IMG/VR virus record: IMGVR_UViG_3300044681_000098
Location: 1-64,000 of that record
Source: a virus
Strand: one strand, 5' to 3'
Length of the DNA stretch: 64,000 nucleotides
Shown: positions 29,183-37,088 of the stretch, one piece after another
Numbering within the stretch: position 1 is the stretch's first letter
Layout of the letters: the number at the start of each line of letters is the position of its first letter
Program-made: the position numbers and the translations under genes
The notes under the pieces: generated by a model
The model's database searches: none
The model's input: only the letters and a program-made list of their open reading frames with translations
Told to the model about the DNA's origin: nothing

Positions 29183-30115
29183 ATGGATATCACAGCCCTT
29201 CGCAAAATGCGCAATAACGACTTCTCTAAAATCACTGGTGAGTTTGAGAAGATCGCTAACCCTTCTACAGAAACTAAGTCTTACAAAGACGATCGTGTCT
29301 GGAAACTTGAGCCAGATAAAGCAGGTAACGCTACTGCAGTTATTCGCTTTCTTCCTCGCTCAGAGGGTGACGAACTCCCATGGGTTCGTATCTTTAACCA
29401 CTCATTCCAAGGTCCAACTGGTAAGTGGTATATTGAAAACTCTCTAACAACCCTCAACGAAAAAGATCCTGTCGGTGAACTGAATTCACGTTTGTGGAAT
29501 TCTGGTTCGGAAGCCAACAAGGAAATTGCTCGTAAGCAAAAGCGTAAACTTACCTACATTGCTAACGTGCTTATCGTTTCTGATCCTAAGCATCCAGAAA
29601 ACGAAGGTAAGGTTATGTTGTTTAAGTTTGGTAAGAAAATCTTTGATAAGATTATGGACAAGGCTCGTCCTACTTTCGAAGATGAGAAACCAGTCAACGT
29701 ATTTGACTTGTGGGAAGGTGCAGACTTCAAACTGCGTATGCGTAAAGTAGATGGTTATGCCAACTACGACCAATCTCAGTTTATGGAACCATCTGCTCTT
29801 TTTGATGGTGATGAGGAAAAACTACTTGAGGTAGTTAGCAAGCAATACAAACTCTCAGAGTTTCTTGATGCTAAGAACTTCAAGTCTTTCGATGAACTTG
29901 CTAAGAAGCTAGCAGATGTGTTGGATGAAACTGCACCAACTCGTAAGGCTGCTGCGGAGATGGAAGATCAAGATGATTACACTCCACCTGCAAAGTTCAA
30001 AGCAGTTGAGTCAAAGCCAATTGCTTCGAAACCTGAACCTGCAATGGCATCAGCATCGTCAGAAGATGATGAGGATATGATGTCATACTTCCAAAAGATT
30101 GCCAACGAAAAGTAA
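29183..30115 (+). CDS. 32: gp32 single-stranded DNA-binding protein
   Basis: This 310-residue protein coats single-stranded DNA during replication and recombination. The core matches T4 gp32: IRFLPRSEGDELPW, WYIENSLTTL, GKVMLFKFGKKIFDKI and VNVFDLWEGADFKLRM. The C-terminal 50 residues are acidic and Ser/Ala rich, the partner-binding tail. The Cys ligands of the T4 zinc site are missing: only NHSFQGPTG remains in that region and there are no cysteines. It has AAAGGAAA before ATG and a terminator after it. Confidence 0.93.
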   Translation: MDITALRKMRNNDFSKITGEFEKIANPSTETKSYKDDRVWKLEPDKAGNATAVIRFLPRSEGDELPWVRIFNHSFQGPTGKWYIENSLTTLNEKDPVGELNSRLWNSGSEANKEIARKQKRKLTYIANVLIVSDPKHPENEGKVMLFKFGKKIFDKIMDKARPTFEDEKPVNVFDLWEGADFKLRMRKVDGYANYDQSQFMEPSALFDGDEEKLLEVVSKQYKLSEFLDAKNFKSFDELAKKLADVLDETAPTRKAAAEMEDQDDYTPPAKFKAVESKPIASKPEPAMASASSEDDEDMMSYFQKIANEK

Positions 30116-30135
30116 TCTTAGGATATACCAAAAAG

Positions 30136-30159
30136 AAAGGGAGCGAAAGCTCCCTTTTT
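30136..30159. terminator. Bidirectional terminator between gp32 and tape measure
   Basis: AAAGGGAGC (30136-30144), loop GAAA and GCTCCCTTT (30149-30157) form a stable hairpin. It has T runs on the plus strand and A residues on the other side. It separates convergent units and can act on both strands. Confidence 0.9.
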
Positions 30160-30163
30160 CATT

Positions 30164-32269
30164 TTAACCAACTGCCCTAGTTCGTAAGTAGTTGTTCATA
30201 GTTCCATCAGGATTTCTTGGACTTGCTGCAGGCGCATATGTGTTAGTCACTTTGGTGTTGTTAGTGGTTGGCGCATTCACTACTGTTTGTTGTGATACTT
30301 GCGCTTGCCCACCTCTAGCAACATCCTTTGAAGCAGAGTCAACAGCAGCTGCCTTTTGAGGATACCCTTGTGCTTCAACTCCCCTAGATTTCTCTGAACG
30401 CAACCTCATCATTGCTGCTTTTCTGTCTTCACGATTTGGAACTTTTCTACCAAACTTCTGCGCTTCTTCCATTGCGTATTTCGTTAGGACTCCTTTATCC
30501 TTCTCAACATCCACTGCTGACTTTGATAATATTGGACTCTCAGAAGGGGGAACTTTTTCAACTTGAGGTGATCCTGCAGGGGATGCTCTTGACGCCAATC
30601 GTTTAGTTTCTGCATCACTCTGGTTTGCTGGATCATATACTACAGATCTATTTGGGGCAGCAGCTGGTGCATTTGACCCTGCAGGGGGAACTGGTGCACC
30701 AGAAGTGTCACCACCTGAAGTTTGGACCTCAGCCTTTTGATCTGGTCTGAATGGATACCATGGTCCAATACCAATCTGTTTACCGAATGCTTCAAATCCA
30801 ATTGCTGGAATTTCAAAATCTTTGAACCAACCAAGAACTGAGTCTGAAAGATTCTTAACGAAGTCTGTTAGTGGCTTAAAGAATTCAGCGATTGGGTTTA
30901 AGATGTATTCATCAACCAAATTAAACACCGTGTCGAATGCGCTCTTTATCGGCTCCATAACATAGTCTTTGAATATGTCGCCCATAAAACTAAAGAAGTC
31001 AGCGATAGGTTCAATAATGTAGTCATTAACGAATCCGCTAACCCAATCAACTAATGCTTGAACCTGTTCTTTGCCAATCAAGCCAAAGGTTAAGAATTCC
31101 AAAATACCACCTAAGCCAGCAATCAATGCCTTGCCTATATCTCCGCTTTCGGAGAACTCTTTGAAACCAGCGAACAGACCACTAGCAAGTGAACCGATGA
31201 TCGCAGCAATTGGTAATACTTTAGTGATGAACTTTAGAATGGTTGCTGGGTTCAATAAGAATCTAGCTGCGCTAATTAGTCCACGACCAATAACTGAACC
31301 AAGACTCATCAAACCACTAACAACGAACTTACCAATACCCATAATTCCACGACCGATTGACATTACCATCCTGCCAACCCAACCGAGTGCTCTCTTGGTT
31401 AGGAAGTCAGATATCTTATCTAACAACCCACCCTTTTCTTCCTTCTCTTCTTCTTTCTTTCCACCAGCTGGTCTGGTGTTTTCTTCAATCTTTGCCAATA
31501 GTGCAGTTTGCTCATCCATCTTTCTAGCATTCTCTACTTCTTCTTCGCTAGTAGTGATTGAGTCTGCTAATTCTTCTGATCGTTTAGCTTCAAATACCTT
31601 CTTGCCTGCATCACCTTTGGAATCTTTACCACCAGTTATAATGTTTCTGAATCTAGGATCAACTTTAGCTAAACCTGCTTCTAGTTCTGCTTTCTTTTTC
31701 ATCTCAGGGCTGCGCTTGATCTGATCGTCAGTCAGCCCCATTGCTCTCATTCTTTCAATTTCTTTTTCATTCTTTTGGATCTTGATAATCTCTTTGTTAG
31801 ACTTCTCAAATCTCTCTTTGAATACTTCTTTAGCCTTGTCCTTACCCAACAGGTTAACTGATGGGTCAGTTTTCATCATCGTCTTAACATAATCTTGTTT
31901 AGCTTCTCTCTTCTCGAGAGTCTTGTCTATAATTCCACCTTTGCCACGTTCAACTATGCCAGTCTTATCAAGAAACCCTCTAAGAGTGAAGAAGTCTTTG
32001 AATGCATCAATCTTTTCTCCAATGGCACCTCTGCCACCAACAAATCCCTGCATAGCCTTTGCTTTATCTGAGATACCACCAAGCTGATTGCTCTTCTTGA
32101 TTGTTTCTGCCAGCTTTACGATGTTCATGTTCAACATCTGCTGGGTCGTCAGCGTCTTTTGGGATAACTCGTTTGACTTTTTAACCTGTTCGTCAACCTT
32201 TTTGGATGTGTCATCACCCTCTGTCTTTTGACGATAATCAGCAAGTCTTATGATAGCAGCTTTAGCCAT
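30164..32269 (-). CDS. 29: Tail tape-measure protein (gp29-like)
   Basis: This 701-residue protein sets the tail length. It has a charged coiled-coil first half (residues about 90-290), a hydrophobic middle (about 310-400, e.g. GRGIMGIGKFVVSGLMSLGS) and a Ser/Ala/Gln-rich C-terminus, typical for tape measures. It follows the tail chaperone genes in transcription order, as in most tailed phages. The start codon lies inside the gp51-like frame. Confidence 0.85.
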   Translation of the reverse strand: MAKAAIIRLADYRQKTEGDDTSKKVDEQVKKSNELSQKTLTTQQMLNMNIVKLAETIKKSNQLGGISDKAKAMQGFVGGRGAIGEKIDAFKDFFTLRGFLDKTGIVERGKGGIIDKTLEKREAKQDYVKTMMKTDPSVNLLGKDKAKEVFKERFEKSNKEIIKIQKNEKEIERMRAMGLTDDQIKRSPEMKKKAELEAGLAKVDPRFRNIITGGKDSKGDAGKKVFEAKRSEELADSITTSEEEVENARKMDEQTALLAKIEENTRPAGGKKEEEKEEKGGLLDKISDFLTKRALGWVGRMVMSIGRGIMGIGKFVVSGLMSLGSVIGRGLISAARFLLNPATILKFITKVLPIAAIIGSLASGLFAGFKEFSESGDIGKALIAGLGGILEFLTFGLIGKEQVQALVDWVSGFVNDYIIEPIADFFSFMGDIFKDYVMEPIKSAFDTVFNLVDEYILNPIAEFFKPLTDFVKNLSDSVLGWFKDFEIPAIGFEAFGKQIGIGPWYPFRPDQKAEVQTSGGDTSGAPVPPAGSNAPAAAPNRSVVYDPANQSDAETKRLASRASPAGSPQVEKVPPSESPILSKSAVDVEKDKGVLTKYAMEEAQKFGRKVPNREDRKAAMMRLRSEKSRGVEAQGYPQKAAAVDSASKDVARGGQAQVSQQTVVNAPTTNNTKVTNTYAPAASPRNPDGTMNNYLRTRAVG

Positions 32270-32408
32270 TTCTTTGTGCCTGTTGTCTAAGTTTTTCTTC
32301 TTCTAAAAATTGTAATAATAAAGACACATATACTTCACGCTCAAATGGAACCATATCTTCTAGTTCTGATAAACTATATTTATGATATTGCATTAAGGCG
32401 AAGTTCAT
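32262..32408 (-). CDS. 51: gp51-like tail chaperone extension (frame 2)
   Basis: An ATG at 32408 begins a 48-residue frame (MNFALMQYHKYSLSELEDMVPFEREVYV...) ending inside the tape-measure start. The frame is also open upstream for 14 codons back to an 8-T run, and that stretch (LINLCHESLHNYYK) looks coding. It may therefore be expressed mainly as an extension of the gp26-like protein through -1 frameshifting. The sequence matches the ELE-M-P-ERE-Y pattern of cyanophage hub-assembly proteins. Confidence 0.7.
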   Translation of the reverse strand: MNFALMQYHKYSLSELEDMVPFEREVYVSLLLQFLEEEKLRQQAQRNG

Positions 32409-32446
32409 TTTGTAGTAGTTGTGGAGCGATTCGTGGCAAAGGTTTA

Positions 32447-32458
32447 TTAAAAAAAACT
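32447..32458 (-). promoter_or_regulatory. Slippery T-run for -1 frameshift
   Basis: On the minus strand the gp26-like frame ends AGT TTT TTT TAA, with eight T residues at 32456-32449. This contains a T TTT TTT heptamer, a classic -1 slippery site, directly before a stop. Slipping back one base joins the 237-residue protein to a 62-residue extension. Confidence 0.75.
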
Positions 32459-33160
32459 GTCTAGCCCTTGGACTCTTACTTTATTTTCCTTGGCGCAGAC
32501 TGGGCATTTGAAGTCCATAGTCTTTTCTAGTCTAGGCATGGTCTCAAAGAATCCCTGAACCTTTCTAAACTGATCTTGTGTCAAGTTTTCTAAGAACTCC
32601 ATCAATTCCTCTTTTGTGTATTCATCAGTATGATGGACTTCTTCACCAGCGTAGATTTTATCAATGCTCTTTGCTACGATGCTGAACACTGCCTCAGCGT
32701 CTTCTTCTGAGATAGATTGAAGATCTGATAGCAGTTCAATCGAAGGGTAGCGCATAATCACACCAACATCTTCAAATAGCCTGATGTTGTTTGTATGCCC
32801 TTCTGGCTTTTCTACCTGCAGCTTTGTTAAATCAATAGATACCTGCACCTTTGCCTTCTCATCCTCACAGGTATCACACTTGAGGATAAGATCCACGTTT
32901 TCTCCAACCGACTTCGCTCTTAATTGAGTAAATAGAAACTCAATATCGAACAAAGCCAGTTTATTTACATCGTAGTCACCCACGACGCAAGATTGAATGA
33001 CACCTTTTAGTGTATCAACCATAACTTGTTGGTCGTCGCTTTGCTGCGCTACCAGTAATGCTTTTTCTTCTTTGACCAAGAATGGTCTAAACTTAACAAC
33101 TGTGTCGGTCGACGGAATCTTGGTTGTATACGTAACAGTCTTTTGAATTGGTAAACCCAT
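32447..33160 (-). CDS. 26: gp26/gp51-family tail assembly protein
   Basis: This 237-residue protein matches the T4 baseplate/gp26 family of T4-like cyanophages: VKFRPFLVKEEKALLVAQQS, ALFDIEFLFTQLRAKSVGE, and paired cysteine sites CDTCED (near 104) and CPVCAKEN (near 225). It probably acts as hub assembly chaperone with the downstream frame. It has the same position and frameshift style as lambda G/GT, immediately before the tape measure. Confidence 0.78.
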   Translation of the reverse strand: MGLPIQKTVTYTTKIPSTDTVVKFRPFLVKEEKALLVAQQSDDQQVMVDTLKGVIQSCVVGDYDVNKLALFDIEFLFTQLRAKSVGENVDLILKCDTCEDEKAKVQVSIDLTKLQVEKPEGHTNNIRLFEDVGVIMRYPSIELLSDLQSISEEDAEAVFSIVAKSIDKIYAGEEVHHTDEYTKEELMEFLENLTQDQFRKVQGFFETMPRLEKTMDFKCPVCAKENKVRVQGLDSFF

Positions 33161-33164
33161 AGTA

Positions 33165-33581
33165 TTATTCTCCTCTTTGCAAATTCTTAATAACTTTATT
33201 CAAGTCAGATGTAGTCCCAACAAATAGATTGTTGTTGACTGTTTTTGGTGAAGACCCTTCGTCCTTCGTTGCCTCCAATTTTTGTTTCTGTTGGTGTAGA
33301 TCTAAAAGTTGTTGATTGATGTCAGCTAACTGTTTCATCAAATTACCAACAACCTCAAATGCTCTAGGGTGCTCACTTTGTTGCGCAACTGCTAGTGCTG
33401 ATTGAAGAGCAGCTTGACCATCTAGTATCAGTTGCCTTAAATTATTCCTACCGACATCAAAGTCGTCTTGAATAATCGAACCACTACCTTCGATGATCTC
33501 TCCATCGATAGTAACTATCTCAGTTTTTGTTTTTTGTGGAATCTCTTCAACTCCGAATGTTTTAGACAGTGAATCACTCAT
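33165..33581 (-). CDS. 16: Small terminase subunit (gp16-like)
   Basis: A 138-residue helical protein. The stretch ALAVAQQSEHPRAFEVVGNL followed by QLADINQQLLDLHQQKQKL matches gp16 small terminases of T4-like phages, which recognise DNA and stimulate the large terminase. No large terminase is in the window. It starts after a good ribosome site and ends 4 nt before the gp26-like gene. Confidence 0.75.
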   Translation of the reverse strand: MSDSLSKTFGVEEIPQKTKTEIVTIDGEIIEGSGSIIQDDFDVGRNNLRQLILDGQAALQSALAVAQQSEHPRAFEVVGNLMKQLADINQQLLDLHQQKQKLEATKDEGSSPKTVNNNLFVGTTSDLNKVIKNLQRGE

Positions 33582-33597
33582 AATATTTCATTCCTTA

Positions 33598-34431
33598 TTA
33601 ACCGAATAATCCTTTAGTCAAACCAGCCAACCCTGATCCACCACCACCGAGGAATGTCCCAACAGGATCGCTCTGGAATGAGTTGAATGTGTTTTGGAAT
33701 TGACTAAATGAACTTAAAAATTCTGATGGTGCACCAAACAAACTTGACTCCGTGAAGTAGTTTTGTAGGACGTTGCCGAAGTCGAATGCATTACCAAGAT
33801 CTAGAGCACCGAATGCATCATCTATACCTAGTTCTTCTGCTAACTGACCAGCAGCACCCTTCCCTCCTACGTTGGAGCGTTGAGCATTAGCATCAACACC
33901 AGCAAGTGGTTCTCTTCTCCAATATTTGTATTGAAGCGTGACTGTTAGTTTAGCGATATCTTTTGAGTTGTTGTCTAGGTTAATTGGAGCAACAACTTTA
34001 GGGTATGCTTGAAAGAGTTTGATAGCAAACGCAGCATCTTCCTCTTTATTGTAAACGTAGACAGTTACGTCTTGGGTGTAATCGTTATAATAGTTTTGGT
34101 ATCTTGCGGTGTCATTGAAAATAGATGATTGCCAAGTGTCGAAGTATTCTTTAACCTGATAATTCTTATCAACATACAACACAAGGTTCATTGGTTCGTA
34201 TGCTACCTCATACGGAGTTTCTCTAACCTCTCCGTATGTTCTAGCAGGGGTTGTTAGAATGTTCTTTCCAGGGATTGATGCGCTTTCGCAGAACAAACCA
34301 ACACGTCTTGCAATACTACCAGCAATTGGGTTGACTGATCCGATGGAAACGAAAAATCTATTCGTTACTGCCATCCCACCTTTTATTTCAGAGATGAAAT
34401 CTGATAATCCTACTTTGACTGCTTCTGTCAT
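33598..34431 (-). CDS. 54: gp54-like baseplate-tail tube initiator
   Basis: This 277-residue protein has the tail-tube/initiator fold shown by FFVSIGSVNP, GLFCESASIPGKNILTTPAR and YEPMNLVLYVDKNYQVKEYF. The length and position beside gp4 and the chaperones suggest the tail tube initiator gp54. A gp19-like tube protein is possible but those are usually about 160-200 residues. The C-terminal 70 residues are Phe/Gly/Ser rich. Confidence 0.68.
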   Translation of the reverse strand: MTEAVKVGLSDFISEIKGGMAVTNRFFVSIGSVNPIAGSIARRVGLFCESASIPGKNILTTPARTYGEVRETPYEVAYEPMNLVLYVDKNYQVKEYFDTWQSSIFNDTARYQNYYNDYTQDVTVYVYNKEEDAAFAIKLFQAYPKVVAPINLDNNSKDIAKLTVTLQYKYWRREPLAGVDANAQRSNVGGKGAAGQLAEELGIDDAFGALDLGNAFDFGNVLQNYFTESSLFGAPSEFLSSFSQFQNTFNSFQSDPVGTFLGGGGSGLAGLTKGLFG

Positions 34432-35024
34432 CTGGATGCTTTCCTAGAGTCTGCCCAGACCTTGGAAGTGCTTGCTTTCTGGAATTGCTCAACAGGAAGC
34501 ATCATTGCCGTAGTCCAGTCGTTTACGTCAATCCTTCTGAATGAGGATTGCACATTTGAACTTAGATATTCTTTAACGCAAGGTTTCGCTAACTTCAGTC
34601 TAGAAGTGGCTTCAATAATAGCCCATGATAATCTCAATCTTGTAGTTTGATCCATTTTTTGATTGGTCATGTAACTCATAAGTCTGTCTAGCAACAACAC
34701 TCTTAGCGGATATGGTAAGTAGTGAAGATTTAATCCTAGAAAGCCATTTGGAGTTTTTCTAAACGGAAACACCAGTGGGAAGGCATCCCAATATGGTAGT
34801 TCGTCTTTCCACTTTGCGTCATAAATGAACATATAGAGGTGTCCAGGGGTTATCCTCTGCTTCACCTCTTGTGGGTTTCTGGTCAACAGTTGTTTTGGTG
34901 TTACTCGTTCTTTTCTTAGTAGCAGAATCTGTTGGGTGAACCAAGACCTCGACTTAGACCAAGCTGATCTGTCGTACTTATACTTGTCGAAGATTTCTCT
35001 AACTGTTTTGGTTTTTTCTTTCAT
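34428..35024 (-). CDS. Conserved T4-like virion assembly protein
   Basis: A 198-residue protein with ITPGHLYMFIYDAKWKDELP, YWDAFPLVFPFRKTPNGF and GLNLHYLPYPLRVLLLDRLM, well conserved in T4-like cyanophages between gp4 and tail genes. Its role in virion assembly is not established. It overlaps gp54 by 4 nt. Confidence 0.7.
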   Translation of the reverse strand: MKEKTKTVREIFDKYKYDRSAWSKSRSWFTQQILLLRKERVTPKQLLTRNPQEVKQRITPGHLYMFIYDAKWKDELPYWDAFPLVFPFRKTPNGFLGLNLHYLPYPLRVLLLDRLMSYMTNQKMDQTTRLRLSWAIIEATSRLKLAKPCVKEYLSSNVQSSFRRIDVNDWTTAMMLPVEQFQKASTSKVWADSRKASR

Positions 35025-35032
35025 GAGTATAT

Positions 35033-35473
35033 TTAGCCTTTCAAACCTAACTCATTTTCAGTCACTATCATAAATTTGTAGTTACGGTCAAGTGCCCATT
35101 TTCTTGCAGCCTCCCACTTGGCTTGGTTGACTAAGAAGGTGTAACTTTCCTTTAGGTATCTTTTTGTCTGCTTTCCTGGGTAATCAGGTGGTATTGTCTG
35201 CTTAGATGGTTTAATCTCAACTAAATATGTTTGGATTAGTCCATTTTTGTCTTTCACAGTGATTTTGAAGTCCACGAAGTATCGGTGTATGGTGTTTCTA
35301 ACTGGGCATCTGTATGGAATTACGGTTTCTTCAGAAGACCACTTTACTACGCTTGGATTGTGGTCACACCATATAGCAAACTGGGTCTCCCAACTTGAAC
35401 GCATTATGATGTTCGTTGGGTCGCCTTTGTACTTGTGTGGGTTTATAGGAACATATCGTCTTTTGTGGAACAT
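35033..35473 (-). CDS. 4: gp4 head completion protein
   Basis: A 146-residue protein resembling T4 gp4 (gp50): N-terminal KRRYVPINPHKYKGDPTNII followed by MRSSWETQFAIWCDHNPSVV, and HRYFVDFKITVKD with EIKPSKQT. The D...EIK pattern is nuclease-like (PD-(D/E)XK). gp4 completes heads before tail attachment. It is the first gene of the minus-strand structural block, with a late-type motif just upstream. Confidence 0.85.
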   Translation of the reverse strand: MFHKRRYVPINPHKYKGDPTNIIMRSSWETQFAIWCDHNPSVVKWSSEETVIPYRCPVRNTIHRYFVDFKITVKDKNGLIQTYLVEIKPSKQTIPPDYPGKQTKRYLKESYTFLVNQAKWEAARKWALDRNYKFMIVTENELGLKG

Positions 35474-35478
35474 AAATA
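35471..35478 (+). promoter_or_regulatory. Late promoter motif for gp48 unit
   Basis: CATAAATA (35471-35478) on the plus strand lies 53 nt before gp48. It overlaps the start codon of gp4 on the other strand. Confidence 0.5.
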
Positions 35479-35506
35479 ATTCTGTTGAATATGGACAGTC
35501 TTCAAC

Positions 35507-35514
35507 TATTTATA
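35507..35514 (-). promoter_or_regulatory. Late promoter motif for the gp4 minus-strand unit
   Basis: TATTTATA on the plus strand reads TATAAATA on the minus strand, a perfect T4 late core 34 nt before gp4. It forms a divergent pair with the plus motif at 35471 in a 57-nt gap. Confidence 0.6.
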
Positions 35515-35530
35515 GAGAGAAACATAACAA

Positions 35531-36580
35531 ATGGCAACCGCATTCAAATCGTCAACGCCGACTCCAGGTAATACTGTTGGCGTTGCAAGCGAAGCATCTG
35601 GGTATAAGTTAAACGACTTAACGTACCCAGAAGACTTATTTGGAACACTAGATTATGGTGGCAACTATGTTGTATTCTTTATCAATGTCTCCGAGGATTC
35701 AACTTTGTTGTCTAGTGGTGCATCGACTGCCTATAAAGGTGATGTGCCTCCTCGCCTTCGTGGTCAGGGTATTGCAGCAGCCGCAGATAAAAACGTCGTG
35801 ACTGGTATAGCTACAGTTCTTGGTGCTACTGCTGGAACAGCATTAGGTAGTGGACCACTTGGTGCTGTTATTGCTGGTGGTGGAACTGCAGCAGTACCTA
35901 CACCAGCTGGTGGTAAGTTAACAAGACCACAGAAAAGATTAGATACTGCTATTGCTTTATATATGCCTAACCAGTTGAATATTAGATATGGTGTTCAGTA
36001 TGAAGAAGAAACTATGATGGTGTTGGCTGCAGCAGGTAAGGTTTCTGAGATTGTGAACAACGCAATCGGCGATGGTAACTTTGATGCAAAATCGGCAGGA
36101 AGTGCTGCTAGAAACTTCATAGCAAACCAAGCAATAAGTAAAGATGTTCCAGGTGCAGCTGCTGCAGCCTTTGGCGCAGGTGTTGCTGCAAACCCAAAGA
36201 AAGAACAAGTTTTCAAGGGTGTTGATTTTAGATCATTTCAGTTTAACTACCAGTTCTTCCCAAGAAGCGAAACAGAAGCAAGGAAGGTTCTAGACATAAT
36301 TCAAACATTCAAACTTCACATGCACCCAGAACTGAAGGGTGATGATGGCTTCTTATACATCTACCCATCAGAGTTTGATATTATGTATTTTAACGGTGGC
36401 AGTCAAAACGGAGCAGTCCATAAGCACACATCTTGTGTATTGAAAGAGATGAACGTGAACTATTCTCCACAAGGGCAGTTCAATGCTTTCAAAAACGGCA
36501 TGCCAGTTCAAATTAACATAGATATGACTTTCTTAGAACTTGGATTGCTTACCAAGAAAGAAATTCAAGAGGGGTTATAA
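35531..36580 (+). CDS. 48: gp48-like baseplate tail tube cap
   Basis: This 349-residue protein matches cyanophage gp48: LYMPNQLNIRYGVQYEEETM, DFRSFQFNYQFFPRSETEA and HKHTSCVLKEMNVNYSPQGQ. It caps the baseplate and starts tail tube growth. An Ala/Gly-rich segment (about 90-130) interrupts the N-terminal part. Its stop overlaps the gp53 start. Confidence 0.85.
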   Translation: MATAFKSSTPTPGNTVGVASEASGYKLNDLTYPEDLFGTLDYGGNYVVFFINVSEDSTLLSSGASTAYKGDVPPRLRGQGIAAAADKNVVTGIATVLGATAGTALGSGPLGAVIAGGGTAAVPTPAGGKLTRPQKRLDTAIALYMPNQLNIRYGVQYEEETMMVLAAAGKVSEIVNNAIGDGNFDAKSAGSAARNFIANQAISKDVPGAAAAAFGAGVAANPKKEQVFKGVDFRSFQFNYQFFPRSETEARKVLDIIQTFKLHMHPELKGDDGFLYIYPSEFDIMYFNGGSQNGAVHKHTSCVLKEMNVNYSPQGQFNAFKNGMPVQINIDMTFLELGLLTKKEIQEGL

Positions 36581-37077
36581 TGGCATACTTTTCAAAATTC
36601 CCATCAATCTATTACGACTTCAATTACGGTAAGAATGATACCAGACTACAAGTATTACGAGACATCACAATAAATGTTAGGCTACAGAAAGATGTTCTTA
36701 CCAATGTTGTTGCTTATGATTGGTACGACATAAAAGATGGAGAGACACCTGAGATTCTAGCACACAAGTGGTATGGTCATGCGGAATATCATTGGATCAT
36801 TATGATCGCAAATGAGAAGTATGATTACATCGCAGACTTCCCAATGGATGTTGTGTCATTAGAAAAATACATTGACGACAAATACGGAGTAACTAAAGAT
36901 GATGTTCACCATTATCTAGACTCTAATGGTTACATTGTCGATCCATTCTCGAATGGAACACCTGTTAGTAACTACCAATATGAATTTGATCTGAACGATA
37001 AAAAACGTAGAGTTAAAATGATTAGACCTGAGTATATTAATACTATCGTCACGACTCTTGATAAACTGGTTTCCTAA
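36580..37077 (+). CDS. 53: gp53-like baseplate wedge
   Basis: A 165-residue protein typical of gp53: YFSKFPSIYYDFNYGK at the N-terminus and a LysM-like DGETPEILAHKWYGHAEYHW with WIIMIANE. gp53 joins wedges in the baseplate. The start overlaps the gp48 stop. Confidence 0.88.
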   Translation: MAYFSKFPSIYYDFNYGKNDTRLQVLRDITINVRLQKDVLTNVVAYDWYDIKDGETPEILAHKWYGHAEYHWIIMIANEKYDYIADFPMDVVSLEKYIDDKYGVTKDDVHHYLDSNGYIVDPFSNGTPVSNYQYEFDLNDKKRRVKMIRPEYINTIVTTLDKLVS

Positions 37078-37088
37078 GGTAATATTTA

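Noticed and set aside
31071-31724. Plus-strand open frame of 217 codons
   Set aside because: It is antisense to the tape measure coiled coil; Pro/Ser/Leu-rich shadow composition.
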